DNA of 64,000 nucleotides from Desulfarculaceae bacterium (GCA_021737145.1 JAIPEN010000010.1:62001-126000), one strand, 5' to 3'. Positions 8,467 to 19,665 are shown, numbered from the stretch's first letter. Numbers and translations: made by a program. Notes: generated by a model from the sequence alone, not told the origin.

Positions 8467-8589
8467 ATGGCTAAGAAGAAGTCTTTCAAAATTGGGCGCG
8501 ATGCCAAGAACGGGCAGTTCATCCCGGTCAAAAAGGCAAAGAAGCACCCGTCCACCACCGTCGTCGAAACCATCAAAAAGAGCAAGTAA
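8467..8589 (+). CDS. small basic protein (40 aa)
   Basis: 40 aa, MAKKKSFKIGRDAKNGQFIP and onward, ending in K-K-S-K. AAAGGAG lies 6 bases before the ATG. Lys-rich ends enclose the core I-G-R-D-A-x-x-G-x-F-I-P-V-K and S-T-T-V-V-E-T-I-K, a pattern I recall from many short unnamed proteobacterial proteins. No function is known. It could be a nucleic-acid-binding peptide. It sits between higBA and clpB and has its own terminator, so it is likely expressed by itself; the 130 bases upstream hold no other gene. Confidence 0.65.
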   Translation: MAKKKSFKIGRDAKNGQFIPVKKAKKHPSTTVVETIKKSK

Positions 8590-8593
8590 GCAC

Positions 8594-8632
8594 TAGCGAG
8601 GCATAGGTTACCAGGCAGCCTATGCCTCGCTA
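8594..8632. terminator. long hairpin after the 40-aa gene
   Basis: TAGCGAGGCATAGG (8594-8607) and its exact complement CCTATGCCTCGCTA (8619-8632) form a perfect 14-bp stem with an 11-base loop. Only a weak pyrimidine run follows, so termination is likely but not certain. The remaining bases up to 8790 hold no recognisable gene. Confidence 0.7.
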
Positions 8633-8790
8633 ATCCCTCTTTCAGCTCCCCAATCCTTTACCCATAACCACTTCCTCTCCCCCTTGCTTCCCTTCTCCCT
8701 CTGTCCCACAATTTTTAATTAGGAGCGGGGCCGCTGCCCGGCGTGGCGAGAAAAAATAAGATTTTGTTAATCGTAAGGCTGGCCGGGGGG

Positions 8791-8834
8791 TTGACATGGC
8801 CCAGGCAATGCTTACCTTAAAGTAGGTATTTGCC
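8791..8834 (+). promoter_or_regulatory. clpB promoter region with palindrome
   Basis: TTGACA at 8791-8796 is a good -35 element; a -10 is less clear, TACCTT at 8813-8818 being the best at 16 bp. An interrupted palindrome covers this site: GGCAA (8804-8808), TACCT (8813-8817), AGGTA (8824-8828), TTGCC (8830-8834). It may be an operator for a heat-shock repressor. No sigma-32 consensus was seen. Confidence 0.5.
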
Positions 8835-8866
8835 TAATCCCTCATGAAAGTCGAGGTTTTCTATAT

Positions 8867-11443
<2,577 letters not shown>

Positions 11444-11471
11444 GGGCTGGAGCTAATAGACGGGAACGACA

Positions 11472-11499
11472 CCGCCCGGCTCCGCGAGGGGCCGGGCGG
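11472..11499. terminator. GC-rich hairpin after clpB
   Basis: CCGCCCGGCTCC (11472-11483) pairs with 11488-11499 in a 12-bp stem with one T-G pair and a 4-base loop. No T-run follows, so it may be an intrinsic-like pause or a stabilising 3' end. It is the only boundary between clpB and the AT-rich gene at 11530. Confidence 0.5.
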
Positions 11500-11529
11500 C
11501 CCGAAACAGTCGAAAAAACAGGCAACGCG

Positions 11530-13452
11530 ATGGATCTTCCAAAACGCCCAAGACAGCATTCACTAGAAGACGAATCAATAAGAGAATTTGAGCGTCTATT
11601 ACCCTCTAATTGGGTGTTCCGTCGGCACGCTCCAGACTACGGAACCGACGGAGAGGTTGAGGTTTTTTCCGAAGAAGGCACGGCGACAGGAAAAAAATTC
11701 AACATCCAAATAAAGGCGACGGACTTCGGAGGCGATGATCCCGAATTAAAGATTAAGTTAAAGACAGATACTTGCAGATATTTTATGTCTCTTGATTTGC
11801 CCGTTCTTTTGGTGGGGTATTGTTCGCCCACAAAAACCATATATGTAAAATGGTTTCATCATGTGCAAGATATATCGCGAATCGAAGCAAATAAATATGT
11901 TACGGAAGTTTTTTCCCAAGACGACATATGGAGTGAATCCAGCAGCAACACAATCATTGAATCTATTGATTTATTTCGAAAAATTAAATCGGCCAATATT
12001 AGCACCCCCCTACCGGCCTCATTACATTTTACGGGGTCGACGGTATTCGGCAAAAACCCAAGATCGATAGCAGTCACACTTGAGACACATCTTCGTGATT
12101 TTCCAAGCTTGTTAAAATTTAACAACATATATATAAATCCCGCGACTGAGATTAATAATGTTGATTTAGTAAACATAATTTTTGACGAAAACAATTTAGA
12201 TATATTGCTTGCAGGGATACACTTAGTAAAAGTGCCGCAGAAAAACATCGCCCCTCCTGACAAAGTAGAAATTTTTATTAGTGATATACTATTTGCCATT
12301 GGGAAGGCTTTTATTAGAGCAGGACACCACGAGATAGCCTGCCAGTTCATTGAAAATAGCTTGAAAACAACTTCCACGATATCGGAAGTAAGTTGGTTTT
12401 TTGATGGAGCGCATTGTCTCGCAGCGCGTAATCGGTTTGATGTTTTAATTGATTTTATTAAATCGTGCGCTACAAGAGAAGACATGGCAGTAGATTCAGA
12501 AGTAGCCTCTATTTTTTTAATTTTATATTTCGACAATATGTCCTCTGAGCAAAAAAACAATTGGCGTGATGCCATGTATGCCGTACTGGGAGTCGCAAAG
12601 AAACATGGCGATGGTGTTCGCCTCGCTGCATTGCATTATAGTATTGGCAATATGCTGCGTAAAATTAACCTTAAGCAAGCCCTTAAGCACTATTCTGTTG
12701 CTAGAAAAATTGAACCAGACTATACAAACCGCGACTATTTTTGGCGGGATATTGGGGGATTACTGTTCGAACTTCATAAATTTAGCCATTCATACAAAGC
12801 TTATTCGTGTGCCTATAATTTATCAAACGATGAAGACCTATTACTTTTACAGGCTGACTCATTGATGTACACAGGTCGCTATAAAGAAGCCCAAGAATTG
12901 TTTGCCAACCTCAGTTTTGACAATGATTCTTGGCAGACATACTGGCATCTCAAAGAATACTGTTTAAGCCAAATTATAAAAGCCACAAGCTTTGAAAGTC
13001 AGCAAAGAGAAGAAGCCTCATGCCGTCACATCTTAAATAAATTTTTTAATAATAGCTTCAAAGAAGAACAGGCAATCGATGTCATTAATCATGCGTTAAA
13101 CTTAGACGCATTAAATAGCACCGCTTGGTTTAATCTTGGTGTTAGTTTGAGCAAACAAAACCATTCAAATGATGCGTTTAACGCCTTTCTCATTGCATCT
13201 ATTCTGTCTATTAATGACTCAGAGGCTTGGTGCAATGCCATATTGCTTGGCTTTTTTTCTGATGTCAAAGTTACCTTTATCTTACGCATTATTTCCGCTG
13301 CCTATGAAATTTGTGGAAATGATTTGTTTTCTACATTTGATTCTTTTGAAGAATCACAAACCGACAAGGAAGAATATCGAAATATCATAGACAGAGTGTA
13401 TGAAGTGGTCCAGACAATTCGTACCAGCAAAACCATAAAACCAACCAAGTAG
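11530..13452 (+). CDS. DUF4365 nuclease-like domain protein with TPR-type C-terminal region
   Basis: 640 aa. Residues 10-150 match DUF4365, a PD-(D/E)xK-like domain: Asp36/Asp40 in D-Y-G-T-D, Glu42/Glu44, and Q60-I-K62 in F-N-I-Q-I-K-A-T line up as the acidic and lysine active-site positions. Residues about 250-600 are helical, with TPR-like pairs (for example A-L-K-H-Y-S-V-A-R-K-I and A-W-F-N-L-G-V-S-L-S-K). The gene is strikingly AT-rich against a very GC-rich genome, with codon use quite unlike its neighbours, so it was probably acquired. DUF4365 occurs in several anti-phage contexts; a single-gene nuclease defence role is inference. No partner gene is present, and the repeats at 13.46-14.08 kb follow directly. 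Confidence 0.7.
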   Translation: MDLPKRPRQHSLEDESIREFERLLPSNWVFRRHAPDYGTDGEVEVFSEEGTATGKKFNIQIKATDFGGDDPELKIKLKTDTCRYFMSLDLPVLLVGYCSPTKTIYVKWFHHVQDISRIEANKYVTEVFSQDDIWSESSSNTIIESIDLFRKIKSANISTPLPASLHFTGSTVFGKNPRSIAVTLETHLRDFPSLLKFNNIYINPATEINNVDLVNIIFDENNLDILLAGIHLVKVPQKNIAPPDKVEIFISDILFAIGKAFIRAGHHEIACQFIENSLKTTSTISEVSWFFDGAHCLAARNRFDVLIDFIKSCATREDMAVDSEVASIFLILYFDNMSSEQKNNWRDAMYAVLGVAKKHGDGVRLAALHYSIGNMLRKINLKQALKHYSVARKIEPDYTNRDYFWRDIGGLLFELHKFSHSYKAYSCAYNLSNDEDLLLLQADSLMYTGRYKEAQELFANLSFDNDSWQTYWHLKEYCLSQIIKATSFESQQREEASCRHILNKFFNNSFKEEQAIDVINHALNLDALNSTAWFNLGVSLSKQNHSNDAFNAFLIASILSINDSEAWCNAILLGFFSDVKVTFILRIISAAYEICGNDLFSTFDSFEESQTDKEEYRNIIDRVYEVVQTIRTSKTIKPTK

Positions 13453-13462
13453 GTCTGACCTA

Positions 13463-13686
13463 GATTGCCACGGCTTGGCGGGGGAGCGGCCTTTTTCATT
13501 ACTTGCTCTCTGGGCCCGCCGCGCCTCGCAATGACGGCTGTTGCTGGATAGTTGGCGGTGCGGGGGCGGTGCGGGGGTGGCGAGGGTGTAAGCGGTGCGG
13601 TGTCGTCAGGCGGTGCGCTGTACCAAACCTCTTGCTGCTGCGCCAAGGCTCCGCAGCCCCGACAGCAAGCTGTCGGGGCCACCCGG
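13463..13686. repeat. intergenic repeat, copy 1
   Basis: About 224 bp, highly similar to 13864-14075. It begins GATTGCCACGG, has CTCGCAATGACGG about 60 bases later, and ends with a strong hairpin CCCCGACAG/CTGTCGGGG. The opening resembles the widespread intergenic repeats built on ATTGCCACG/CTCGCAATGAC. No coding potential is credible. Confidence 0.8.
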
Positions 13687-13700
13687 AGAGATTTTAGGAA

Positions 13701-13733
13701 TTGTTGGGTTTCGCTGCGCTCTACCCAACCTAC
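13701..13733. repeat. GTTGGGT palindromic repeat
   Basis: An inverted repeat of the form TGTTGGGTTTCG...CTACCCAACCTAC. Further copies are at about 13777-13816, 27307-27340, 27621-27656, 37205-37237, 40795-40829 and 40974-41007. This is a REP-like intergenic hairpin seen in many bacterial genomes. Confidence 0.8.
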
Positions 13734-13863
13734 GCTATTGGCTAAATGAAGGCGGGGCGGAGTGGTCTAGATATATTGTAGGTTGGGTAGAGGGGCTCCT
13801 GGCCCGAAACCCAACAAAGCCTTTGGGCCATCGCCGATCCGGGCGCACGACAAAACAAACGAA

Positions 13864-14075
13864 GATTGCCACGGCGCGGCGGGAGCGCAGCCTTTTTCAT
13901 TACTTGCTCTCTGGGCCCGCCGCGCCTCGCAATGACGGCTATTGCTGGATAATTGGTGGTGCGGGGTGGCGAGGGTGTAAGCGGTGCGGTGTCGTCAGGC
14001 GGTGCGCTGTACCAAACCTCTTGCTGCTGCGCCAAGGCTACGCAGCCCCGACAGCAAGTTGTCGGGGCCACCCGG
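13864..14075. repeat. intergenic repeat, copy 2
   Basis: About 212 bp; near-identical to 13463-13686 apart from a roughly 12-base deletion and point changes. In the terminal hairpin one C is changed to T, which keeps pairing as G-T, so the stem appears conserved. The rest of the gap up to 14262 shows no gene. Confidence 0.8.
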
Positions 14076-14262
14076 AAAAAGATGGTTTTTTGGCTGAAGG
14101 GCTTGGCGCGGCGGGCCGGGCGCAGCCGGTTGGCGGGCCATTCCGCGCACCGTTCCGCCATATCCCTTGTTGCAATACAGGTGTGTGGGGCTTAAGTTGA
14201 ACCTAGTTGCCGGTAATTGTTGGGAGGTCCGGCAACCCGACCATTTCCAGAGAGGGGAGACT

Positions 14263-14655
14263 ATGAAACGATTCATGATCGCCGCCTTGTGCGCGGCTGC
14301 CCTGATCATGGCGGCGGGCACGGCCCAGGCCTATGCCATCTACAACCACGTGGACCACAAGGTCTGCGTGCAGACCCCGGGAGCCGAATTTTTCCTTATT
14401 TGCAATTTCACCATCTCCGCCAACGGCCACCACAACGGGTCGCACGGCTCGGGGCTGGGCACCCACTGCGTGCAGTGGAAGGGCGAGGGCAAATGCTGGC
14501 TCTCGCAGAACTTCAAGATTCCCAAGGGGGGATACGCCCGCATCTACAAGCATGAGGTCAAGATCTACAAGCACAACGACGAGCACATCGACACCAAGGC
14601 CGTGCACTGGGCCGAGCCCTCTGACTGCCCCCTCCCCTTCAACGACTGGCCATAG
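14263..14655 (+). CDS. small secreted protein, Y-N family member B
   Basis: 130 aa. The signal peptide ends at A-Q-A near residue 24, and the mature protein starts Y-A-I-Y-N-H. It carries cysteines near the start, middle and end and the segment F-T-I-S-A-N-G, matched by F-T-V-P-A-N-G in member C at 26393, which is also exactly 130 aa. The second half is His/Lys-rich (K-H-E-V-K-I-Y-K-H-N-D-E-H). AGAGGGGAG lies just upstream of ATG. An intrinsic terminator follows. Function unknown; likely periplasmic or extracellular. Confidence 0.75.
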   Translation: MKRFMIAALCAAALIMAAGTAQAYAIYNHVDHKVCVQTPGAEFFLICNFTISANGHHNGSHGSGLGTHCVQWKGEGKCWLSQNFKIPKGGYARIYKHEVKIYKHNDEHIDTKAVHWAEPSDCPLPFNDWP

Positions 14656-14677
14656 GCCCCGAACGTAAGCAGATCGC

Positions 14678-14707
14678 CGGCCGCTCTTCACGGGGGCGGC
14701 CGTTTTT
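14678..14707 (+). terminator. Rho-independent terminator
   Basis: CGGCCGC (14678-14684) and GCGGCCG (14696-14702) form the stem; TTTTT follows at 14703-14707. It ends the secreted Y-N gene. Confidence 0.85.
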
Positions 14708-14808
14708 AATGGCGCGCAGGCTTGTCAGGCCCGGCGCATTGTGCTTGTCTGGGGCATAACCGGCGCATGGCCGCGCCGGACAGGCGTCACTCATTCCTTA
14801 GGGACATC

Positions 14809-14970
14809 ATGAAAAAAATCATCGCCACGTTTGCGCTGATCCTCCTGGGCTCCGGGCTGATCTCGGGCTGCTACACCACCGGCAAGGTGGCCGGCGACAC
14901 GGTCAAGGGCGTGGAAAGCGGCACCAAGGACCTGCAAAAAGGCTACGAGGACGGCAAGAAGGGCAACTAG
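14809..14970 (+). CDS. small entericidin-like lipoprotein
   Basis: 53 aa. A Lys-led hydrophobic signal ends in a lipobox (L-I-S-G-C at about residues 18-22), so mature Cys22 would be lipidated. The short remainder (T-G-K-V-A-G-D-T-V-K-G-V-E-S-G-T-K-D) is amphipathic, like entericidin-type peptides. ATG 14809 has AGGG just upstream and begins the signal peptide. The role in the envelope is unknown. A terminator of the same CGGCCGC/GCGGCCG type follows. Confidence 0.75.
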   Translation: MKKIIATFALILLGSGLISGCYTTGKVAGDTVKGVESGTKDLQKGYEDGKKGN

Positions 14971-14984
14971 GCCCCAGCCCGCAA

Positions 14985-15029
14985 CGGCCGCGGCGCACGG
15001 GGCCCGCGCCCCGGGGGGCGGCCGTTTTT
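14985..15029 (+). terminator. Rho-independent terminator
   Basis: CGGCCGC (14985-14991) and GCGGCCG (15018-15024) enclose a GC-rich inner hairpin and precede TTTTT (15025-15029). It is immediately convergent with the sensor gene ending at 15033. Confidence 0.75.
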
Positions 15030-15032
15030 GCC

Positions 15033-16349
15033 CTAGTAGTTGTAATACTTTTCCCGGCACTCGGGGCAGATGCCGTGGCTGAACTCGGCCTCCGAGTGCT
15101 CGGAGATGTAGGCCTCCAGCCTTTCCCAATAGCCCTCGTCGCGGCGAATTTTCTTGCAGTGCGAACAAATGGGTATGAGGCCCTTGAGGGTCTTGACGTT
15201 GTTCAGGGCCTCCTGGAGCTGGTCGATGAGCGCCTCGCGCTCCAGACGGTCCAGCTCGCCCTGGCTGATGTCGCGCACCGTTTCGATGGCCCCGATGACC
15301 CGGCCCTGCTCGTCGTAAAGGCAGGCGGCGGTGCCCGCCAGGTAGGTGCCCCCCGCTCCCAGGAGGGGGTGGAAGGAACGGGATGAGATCAGCCTGCCGT
15401 CCTTCTCGCTCAGGGTCAGGTATGCCGAGGCCCAGGAATCGTCCCGCTCGCGCACCAGGTCGATGAGGATGGGGCGCCGCTCGCCGTAAAAGGGCAAGGC
15501 ATACTCATAGCCGCCCTTGCCCAGCATGTCCCGGGCCTTTATGCCGGTGAGCTCCTCCACCGCCCGGTTCCAGAACAGCACCCGCCCCTCCTGGTCCACG
15601 ACCCAGGTGGGGTCGGGCAAGAAGTCCAGGATGCGCTCCAGGTTGTCGGCGGTGATGGCCAGCTCGGCCTTGGAGCGGGTCAGCTCGTCGCTCAGGCGGG
15701 TCTGGTTGATGATCAAAAAGCCCACCAGCCAAAGCGTCTGCAAGGGGATGGCCAAGAGGAAATAGCCCGCCTGGACCATGGACTGGGAGAATATGACCAG
15801 CTGGGTGCCCTGCAGCAAGGTGTCCAGCAAGCGTCCCAGCACGGCCAGGCAAAACAGCAGGATGACCCCGGCGGTGCCGCCATAGAGCGGGCGCTGGCCG
15901 CGGGGGGCGTGGTGGAACAGCCACCAGGCCACGGGCAGCAACAGGGCGGCTATCCCCAGGCTGATGGCCAGGGCCCGCATGGCGAACCATTCATGCCCCC
16001 AATAGAACCAGGCCAGCAACACCATGGCGGCCAGGGGCACCACGAGCTGGTAGCGGGGCATGGGCCCCAGGCCCAGGAAGCGGCGGGTGCCCGCGAAGAA
16101 CAAGGCCGCGGCGGCCGCGAAGCAGCCGTTGCCCAGAATGACCGACACCCCCAGCGGGACCGTCCCCCGTATCATCAACAGGAAATAGCTCGCGGCCATG
16201 GCCACGGCGGCCAGGGTCCACTGCTTGAAGCCGGGGTAGGTCTTTTGGGTGAGGGCGGTGAAGGACAGGGCCACAGCCAGGCAGGCCGCCACCAGGGTGA
16301 GCGCCGCGAAGAGGGTGCGTATGTCCAGTCCTAGAGTATTGGCTTCCAC
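15033..16349 (-). CDS. membrane PAS sensor with C-terminal Cys-rich module
   Basis: 438 aa. Residues 10-215 contain about seven hydrophobic helices. A PAS domain follows (about 235-345; F-L-P-D-P-T-W-V-V-D, then a PAC-like E-T-V-R-D-I-S). There is no kinase, GGDEF or phosphatase domain. Instead the last 55 residues are V-K-T-L-K-G-L-I-P-I-C-S-H-C-K-K-I-R-R-D and G-Y-W, then S-H-G-I-C-P-E-C. The four cysteines look like a zinc site. The same module ends the GAF protein at 35147. Start is GTG 16349 with a poor Shine-Dalgarno, so the N-terminus is uncertain. Output mechanism unknown. Confidence 0.7.
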   Translation of the reverse strand: MEANTLGLDIRTLFAALTLVAACLAVALSFTALTQKTYPGFKQWTLAAVAMAASYFLLMIRGTVPLGVSVILGNGCFAAAAALFFAGTRRFLGLGPMPRYQLVVPLAAMVLLAWFYWGHEWFAMRALAISLGIAALLLPVAWWLFHHAPRGQRPLYGGTAGVILLFCLAVLGRLLDTLLQGTQLVIFSQSMVQAGYFLLAIPLQTLWLVGFLIINQTRLSDELTRSKAELAITADNLERILDFLPDPTWVVDQEGRVLFWNRAVEELTGIKARDMLGKGGYEYALPFYGERRPILIDLVRERDDSWASAYLTLSEKDGRLISSRSFHPLLGAGGTYLAGTAACLYDEQGRVIGAIETVRDISQGELDRLEREALIDQLQEALNNVKTLKGLIPICSHCKKIRRDEGYWERLEAYISEHSEAEFSHGICPECREKYYNY

Positions 16350-16468
16350 TCAACGCACCAGTAAGAAGCGACAGGATTGCTGGGCAAGCTTATGGCCAAG
16401 CATGGTGATCTCCTGGTTGACCTTAGCATAACCGGCGCCCGATGCGAGCCTTTCCTGGCGGCGGGGGC

Positions 16469-17983
16469 CTATTTGGCGGTCTTGGCCTGTCCTTCCTGGG
16501 TGATGGGCGGGGGCCAGGTCTCCGGGTTCATGCACACGTCCTTGCCCTCCTCGGGCAGGGTGTCGCCGAACAGGCGGCGCAGGGGAGCGAAGATGGGGCT
16601 GGTGGCGAAGTTGATCACCGAGCCCACCAGTCCGCCCGGAGCCACCCCGGCCGAGAAGTCGGCAAAGGTGCCATCGATGGTGATGGGCGTCTCCAGGCTG
16701 AAGAACTGGGGGGTCTTGGCCCGGGGGGTCAGGTGCACGTCGATGGTCTTTTTGGTGAAGTCGATCTTGGCCTCGCCGCTTACCCGGATATTGCTGGTGT
16801 CGATGATCAGCTTGCGCTGCTTGAGCACCCCCTTTTGGAGCACCAAATCGGCGATGGCGCAGTTGACCTTGGATTCGTAATGGCTGACCAGGGAGCGCAA
16901 CAGGCCGAAGACCAGGTTGGCCGCCCACAGGGAGTAGGCCTCCTCATGCAGGTCCTTGGGCCAGATGCCCACCTGGATCAGGCCGTTGGCGTGGGCCATG
17001 AACTGGGGCATGCTCGGGGCCGCCGAGGTCAGCGCGATGCGAAGCGATATCTTGCCCCCCGCGCGGGGGTCGTTTTTGTGGTGGCGAGCCAAAATCCCGT
17101 AAGAAAAGTTGCGCACCGACAGGTTCAACTCCGAGGCCAGGCGATCCCCCTGCCGCACCACCTCGTCGCTGAGCTGGATGGAGCCTCCGGGCAGCTCGAT
17201 GAGCAGGGGGTCCAGGACCAGGCGCTCGCCCTTGAGGCTCAGCTTGAGGCGGGCCTTGCCCAAGACCGCCCCGCGCAGGCGCAGCTCCCGGGCGGTGAGG
17301 GTTATCTCGCCCTCGATGGCCCCGAAGGCGGAGCGCACCGCCTGGTCGATGGATTTCAAGAGCTGGCCACGGCTCTGGGCCAGGGCTTGGGCCCCGGTGG
17401 GCCGGCCCAGGCCCACCACCGCGTAGATATCCTCCAGATCGGCCCGGGGCGAGTCCAGGTGCACCACCAGGCGGGGCGGCTTGCCCGCGGCGAGCAAGGC
17501 GTTGCCCTGCAGGCGGCTGTCGCCCAGCTCGATGAGCATGTCGGTCAGGCGGATGAGCCGTTCGCTGAACGTCACCCCGCCCTCCACCAGGGGAAAGGTC
17601 AGGGCGGTTCCGTTGGGAACCAGGTCCAGCTCCAGGCGGCGGGCCCGGACGCGCTGCACATCCACCTCGCCCCACAGCAGGGGGCTCAGGCTCATGAGCA
17701 AATCCAGCCTGGCCACCCGGGCCACCGTCCGGCTGCCGCCCTTGGCCTCGGGGTTGATCAGCTCTATGTCGCTGGCCCTGAGGTCCAGGCCCCAGGCGGG
17801 CACGATCCTGAGCGGGCCCTTCAGGGCGATGCGCATGGGGGCCAGATCTTCGCTGAGCTCCTGCTCCACGTAGGAGCTGAGCGCCCCGGCCGGCAGGGCC
17901 ACCCCCAACCAGCCCAGCAGGACCCACAGGAGGGCCAGGCCGACCAGGGCCGCCAAGATTGTGAGCAGAATTTTTTTGAGCAT
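16469..17983 (-). CDS. AsmA-family inner-membrane protein
   Basis: 504 aa. One N-terminal membrane helix (residues 5-30) is followed by a long beta-rich periplasmic domain with AsmA-like segments (I-V-P-A-W-G-L-D-L-R-A near 60 and repeated L-D-L/D-I-E-L strands) and an AsmA C-terminal region (I-D-G-T-F-A-D-F near 455). AsmA proteins are elongated beta-groove proteins linked to lipid transport and outer-membrane homeostasis. The ATG at 17983 has GGATAGG upstream. It is preceded on the same strand by the cyclotransferase gene; the gap is short, so an operon is possible. Confidence 0.8.
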   Translation of the reverse strand: MLKKILLTILAALVGLALLWVLLGWLGVALPAGALSSYVEQELSEDLAPMRIALKGPLRIVPAWGLDLRASDIELINPEAKGGSRTVARVARLDLLMSLSPLLWGEVDVQRVRARRLELDLVPNGTALTFPLVEGGVTFSERLIRLTDMLIELGDSRLQGNALLAAGKPPRLVVHLDSPRADLEDIYAVVGLGRPTGAQALAQSRGQLLKSIDQAVRSAFGAIEGEITLTARELRLRGAVLGKARLKLSLKGERLVLDPLLIELPGGSIQLSDEVVRQGDRLASELNLSVRNFSYGILARHHKNDPRAGGKISLRIALTSAAPSMPQFMAHANGLIQVGIWPKDLHEEAYSLWAANLVFGLLRSLVSHYESKVNCAIADLVLQKGVLKQRKLIIDTSNIRVSGEAKIDFTKKTIDVHLTPRAKTPQFFSLETPITIDGTFADFSAGVAPGGLVGSVINFATSPIFAPLRRLFGDTLPEEGKDVCMNPETWPPPITQEGQAKTAK

Positions 17984-18012
17984 ATGAGCCTATCCGGAGC
18001 GGGGAATAGGCT

Positions 18013-18456
18013 CTATTGTACTTCGCGGGAGGTGAAAAAGTCATCCCAGGGAGTGGGGGCGGCCCCTTCCCGGGTCTGGTAGGCGGCCCAGTCGCCGCCG
18101 GGGATCAGGGGAAGGCCGTCCACCGGCCGGTTGAACACGTACACCCAGGCCTCGGCGGGCCGCTGGGTCAGGGACCAACGTTCGCGCAAATACTCCGACT
18201 CGTCGGGAGCCCCGGGGCGGTACACCTCGAAGCTGTCCAGGATATCGACCACTTGCGGGTCGAGGATGGCGAATACCTGGCCCTGCACCAGGCCCGGACC
18301 GGGGCGCAGGGCGGGATAAGGCCCCATATCGTGGAGCTGTCCGGCCATGGCGTCCGGGCCCTTATATTCGAGCATATGCTCCACCCCAAGGCGCGCCTGG
18401 GTGGGAAAGGGGCACATCAGGGTGCCGTAGAGGAATATGATCTCTGGCTCGGGCAT
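18013..18456 (-). CDS. gamma-glutamylcyclotransferase-like (AIG2) protein
   Basis: 147 aa. The family hallmark F-L-Y-G-T-L opens the protein (residues 8-13), the loop G-P-Y-P-A-L-R-P-G follows, and the catalytic-acid region is D-S-F-E-V-Y near residues 73-78, with Glu in the expected place. Y-V-F-N-R-P is the usual late strand. Members open gamma-glutamyl amides to 5-oxoproline or act on related amines; the exact substrate is unknown. It lies 30 bases upstream of the AsmA-like gene, in the same direction. Confidence 0.8.
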   Translation of the reverse strand: MPEPEIIFLYGTLMCPFPTQARLGVEHMLEYKGPDAMAGQLHDMGPYPALRPGPGLVQGQVFAILDPQVVDILDSFEVYRPGAPDESEYLRERWSLTQRPAEAWVYVFNRPVDGLPLIPGGDWAAYQTREGAAPTPWDDFFTSREVQ

Positions 18457-18575
18457 GGGTCGCGGCCTACAATTTTGTAGAGTAACCGGCGGTTATCTTT
18501 GTATTTATAGCCCAAACCGCCCCAAAAAACCAGCCCCCCGCCAAGGGGCGGAGGGCCATCGTAAAAAATGCAGGC

Positions 18576-19445
18576 TTATCTTGGCGCGCTCCTGGCTCGT
18601 GTTTTAAACAGCCAGGCAAGGTGGATGGCTATTATCAGGCACAGGAGCCAACCGTAGATCGGAATCGGATCGAGGATTAAAAAGACCCATAGCCAGACAA
18701 GACTGTATAACGCGGCGAATAATCGGACGGTCAGGCGTGAGCCAACCAGCAGCATTACGAGGATGCCGATCGGCGACAAACAAATGCCCAGGAACCACAG
18801 GATATCCGTGGTTGAAGAGAAGGGCTTGCCCGCTCCGGCTTCCGCCCGGGCCTTGATGCCCATCAACATTCGTCTTTCCATGATGTAATGCAGGGGCATC
18901 TCGAAGAAATACCGCAGCCTCTCCGACCAAGTCGCCAGAGGCCGCCCATGAGTTCTAATCACCAGCCGGGTTTGTTGGGAATTTATTTCCCGCAGCAAAA
19001 AACATCCCCAGTTATTCAGAACAAAATATCTTCCCGGATCCACCTCCACAACTTGAAAGCTATATTTAATCGCCGTGTTAGGCTCATTTAACGATGTCGG
19101 GACAACCCGGCCGACCTTCATATCCTTGAATTGCGCTTCGACCCTGTCTTGCGCCCGGTATTTGTATCCCAACGAGTGTTCAACAAACCAATAGCTGTAA
19201 AAACCGCCTCGATCCGCGCCCAATTGAATCAGCCATTCCCAAACCCGCGCAATCGGGGCATTGATGGTGATAGCGCGGGTTGAACTGATAAATGGCGCCC
19301 GGTGGTCACCGGGCATCGGCATGGTCAGCTCCTTGTCAGAGGAGCCCCAGGTAAATATCAACGGCTTTACTACCGTGGCGCCGACGATCAGCAGCAAGCA
19401 GACGATGCAAAGGACGGTCAGTGCAATCCCAAGAGTTTTTTTCAT
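18576..19445 (-). CDS. membrane-anchored SRPBCC-like protein
   Basis: 289 aa from ATG 19445. One N-terminal membrane helix (residues 3-28) leads to an SRPBCC/START-type domain (about 50-190; I-N-A-P-I-A-R-V-W-E-W-L-I-Q-L-G-A-D-R-G-G-F-Y-S-Y is typical), then three or four C-terminal membrane helices. An in-frame GTG nine bases upstream is possible; ATG is preferred because MKKTL starts the signal-anchor. G+C is lower than in the neighbours, so it may be acquired. The bound ligand is unknown. Confidence 0.7.
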   Translation of the reverse strand: MKKTLGIALTVLCIVCLLLIVGATVVKPLIFTWGSSDKELTMPMPGDHRAPFISSTRAITINAPIARVWEWLIQLGADRGGFYSYWFVEHSLGYKYRAQDRVEAQFKDMKVGRVVPTSLNEPNTAIKYSFQVVEVDPGRYFVLNNWGCFLLREINSQQTRLVIRTHGRPLATWSERLRYFFEMPLHYIMERRMLMGIKARAEAGAGKPFSSTTDILWFLGICLSPIGILVMLLVGSRLTVRLFAALYSLVWLWVFLILDPIPIYGWLLCLIIAIHLAWLFKTRARSAPR

Positions 19446-19585
19446 GCCCCCCACGCTATATTTTTTCCCGGCAACTAATAAGTTACACGCAAAAAAATCC
19501 TTTTAGGGCTTGGTTGGGAGCAGCAACCGGCTAAAGGCTGTCCGTGGCTTCGGCCAAAGGCGATGCTGGAGCGATTCAGCCGACC

Positions 19586-19608
19586 GGGGCGTACTTATTT
19601 GGTACGCC
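19586..19608. repeat. hairpin downstream of cooC
   Basis: GGGCGTAC and GTACGCCC form an 8-bp stem with a 7-base AT-rich loop. It lies after the cooC-like stop (19666) on the minus strand, and has no T-tract. The surrounding 19446-19665 shows no gene. Confidence 0.5.
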
Positions 19609-19665
19609 CAGGGAGGTGAATCGTGCAGCGCGCCTTGCAGCCGGCCACGGGCGGCCTGCCCGAAA

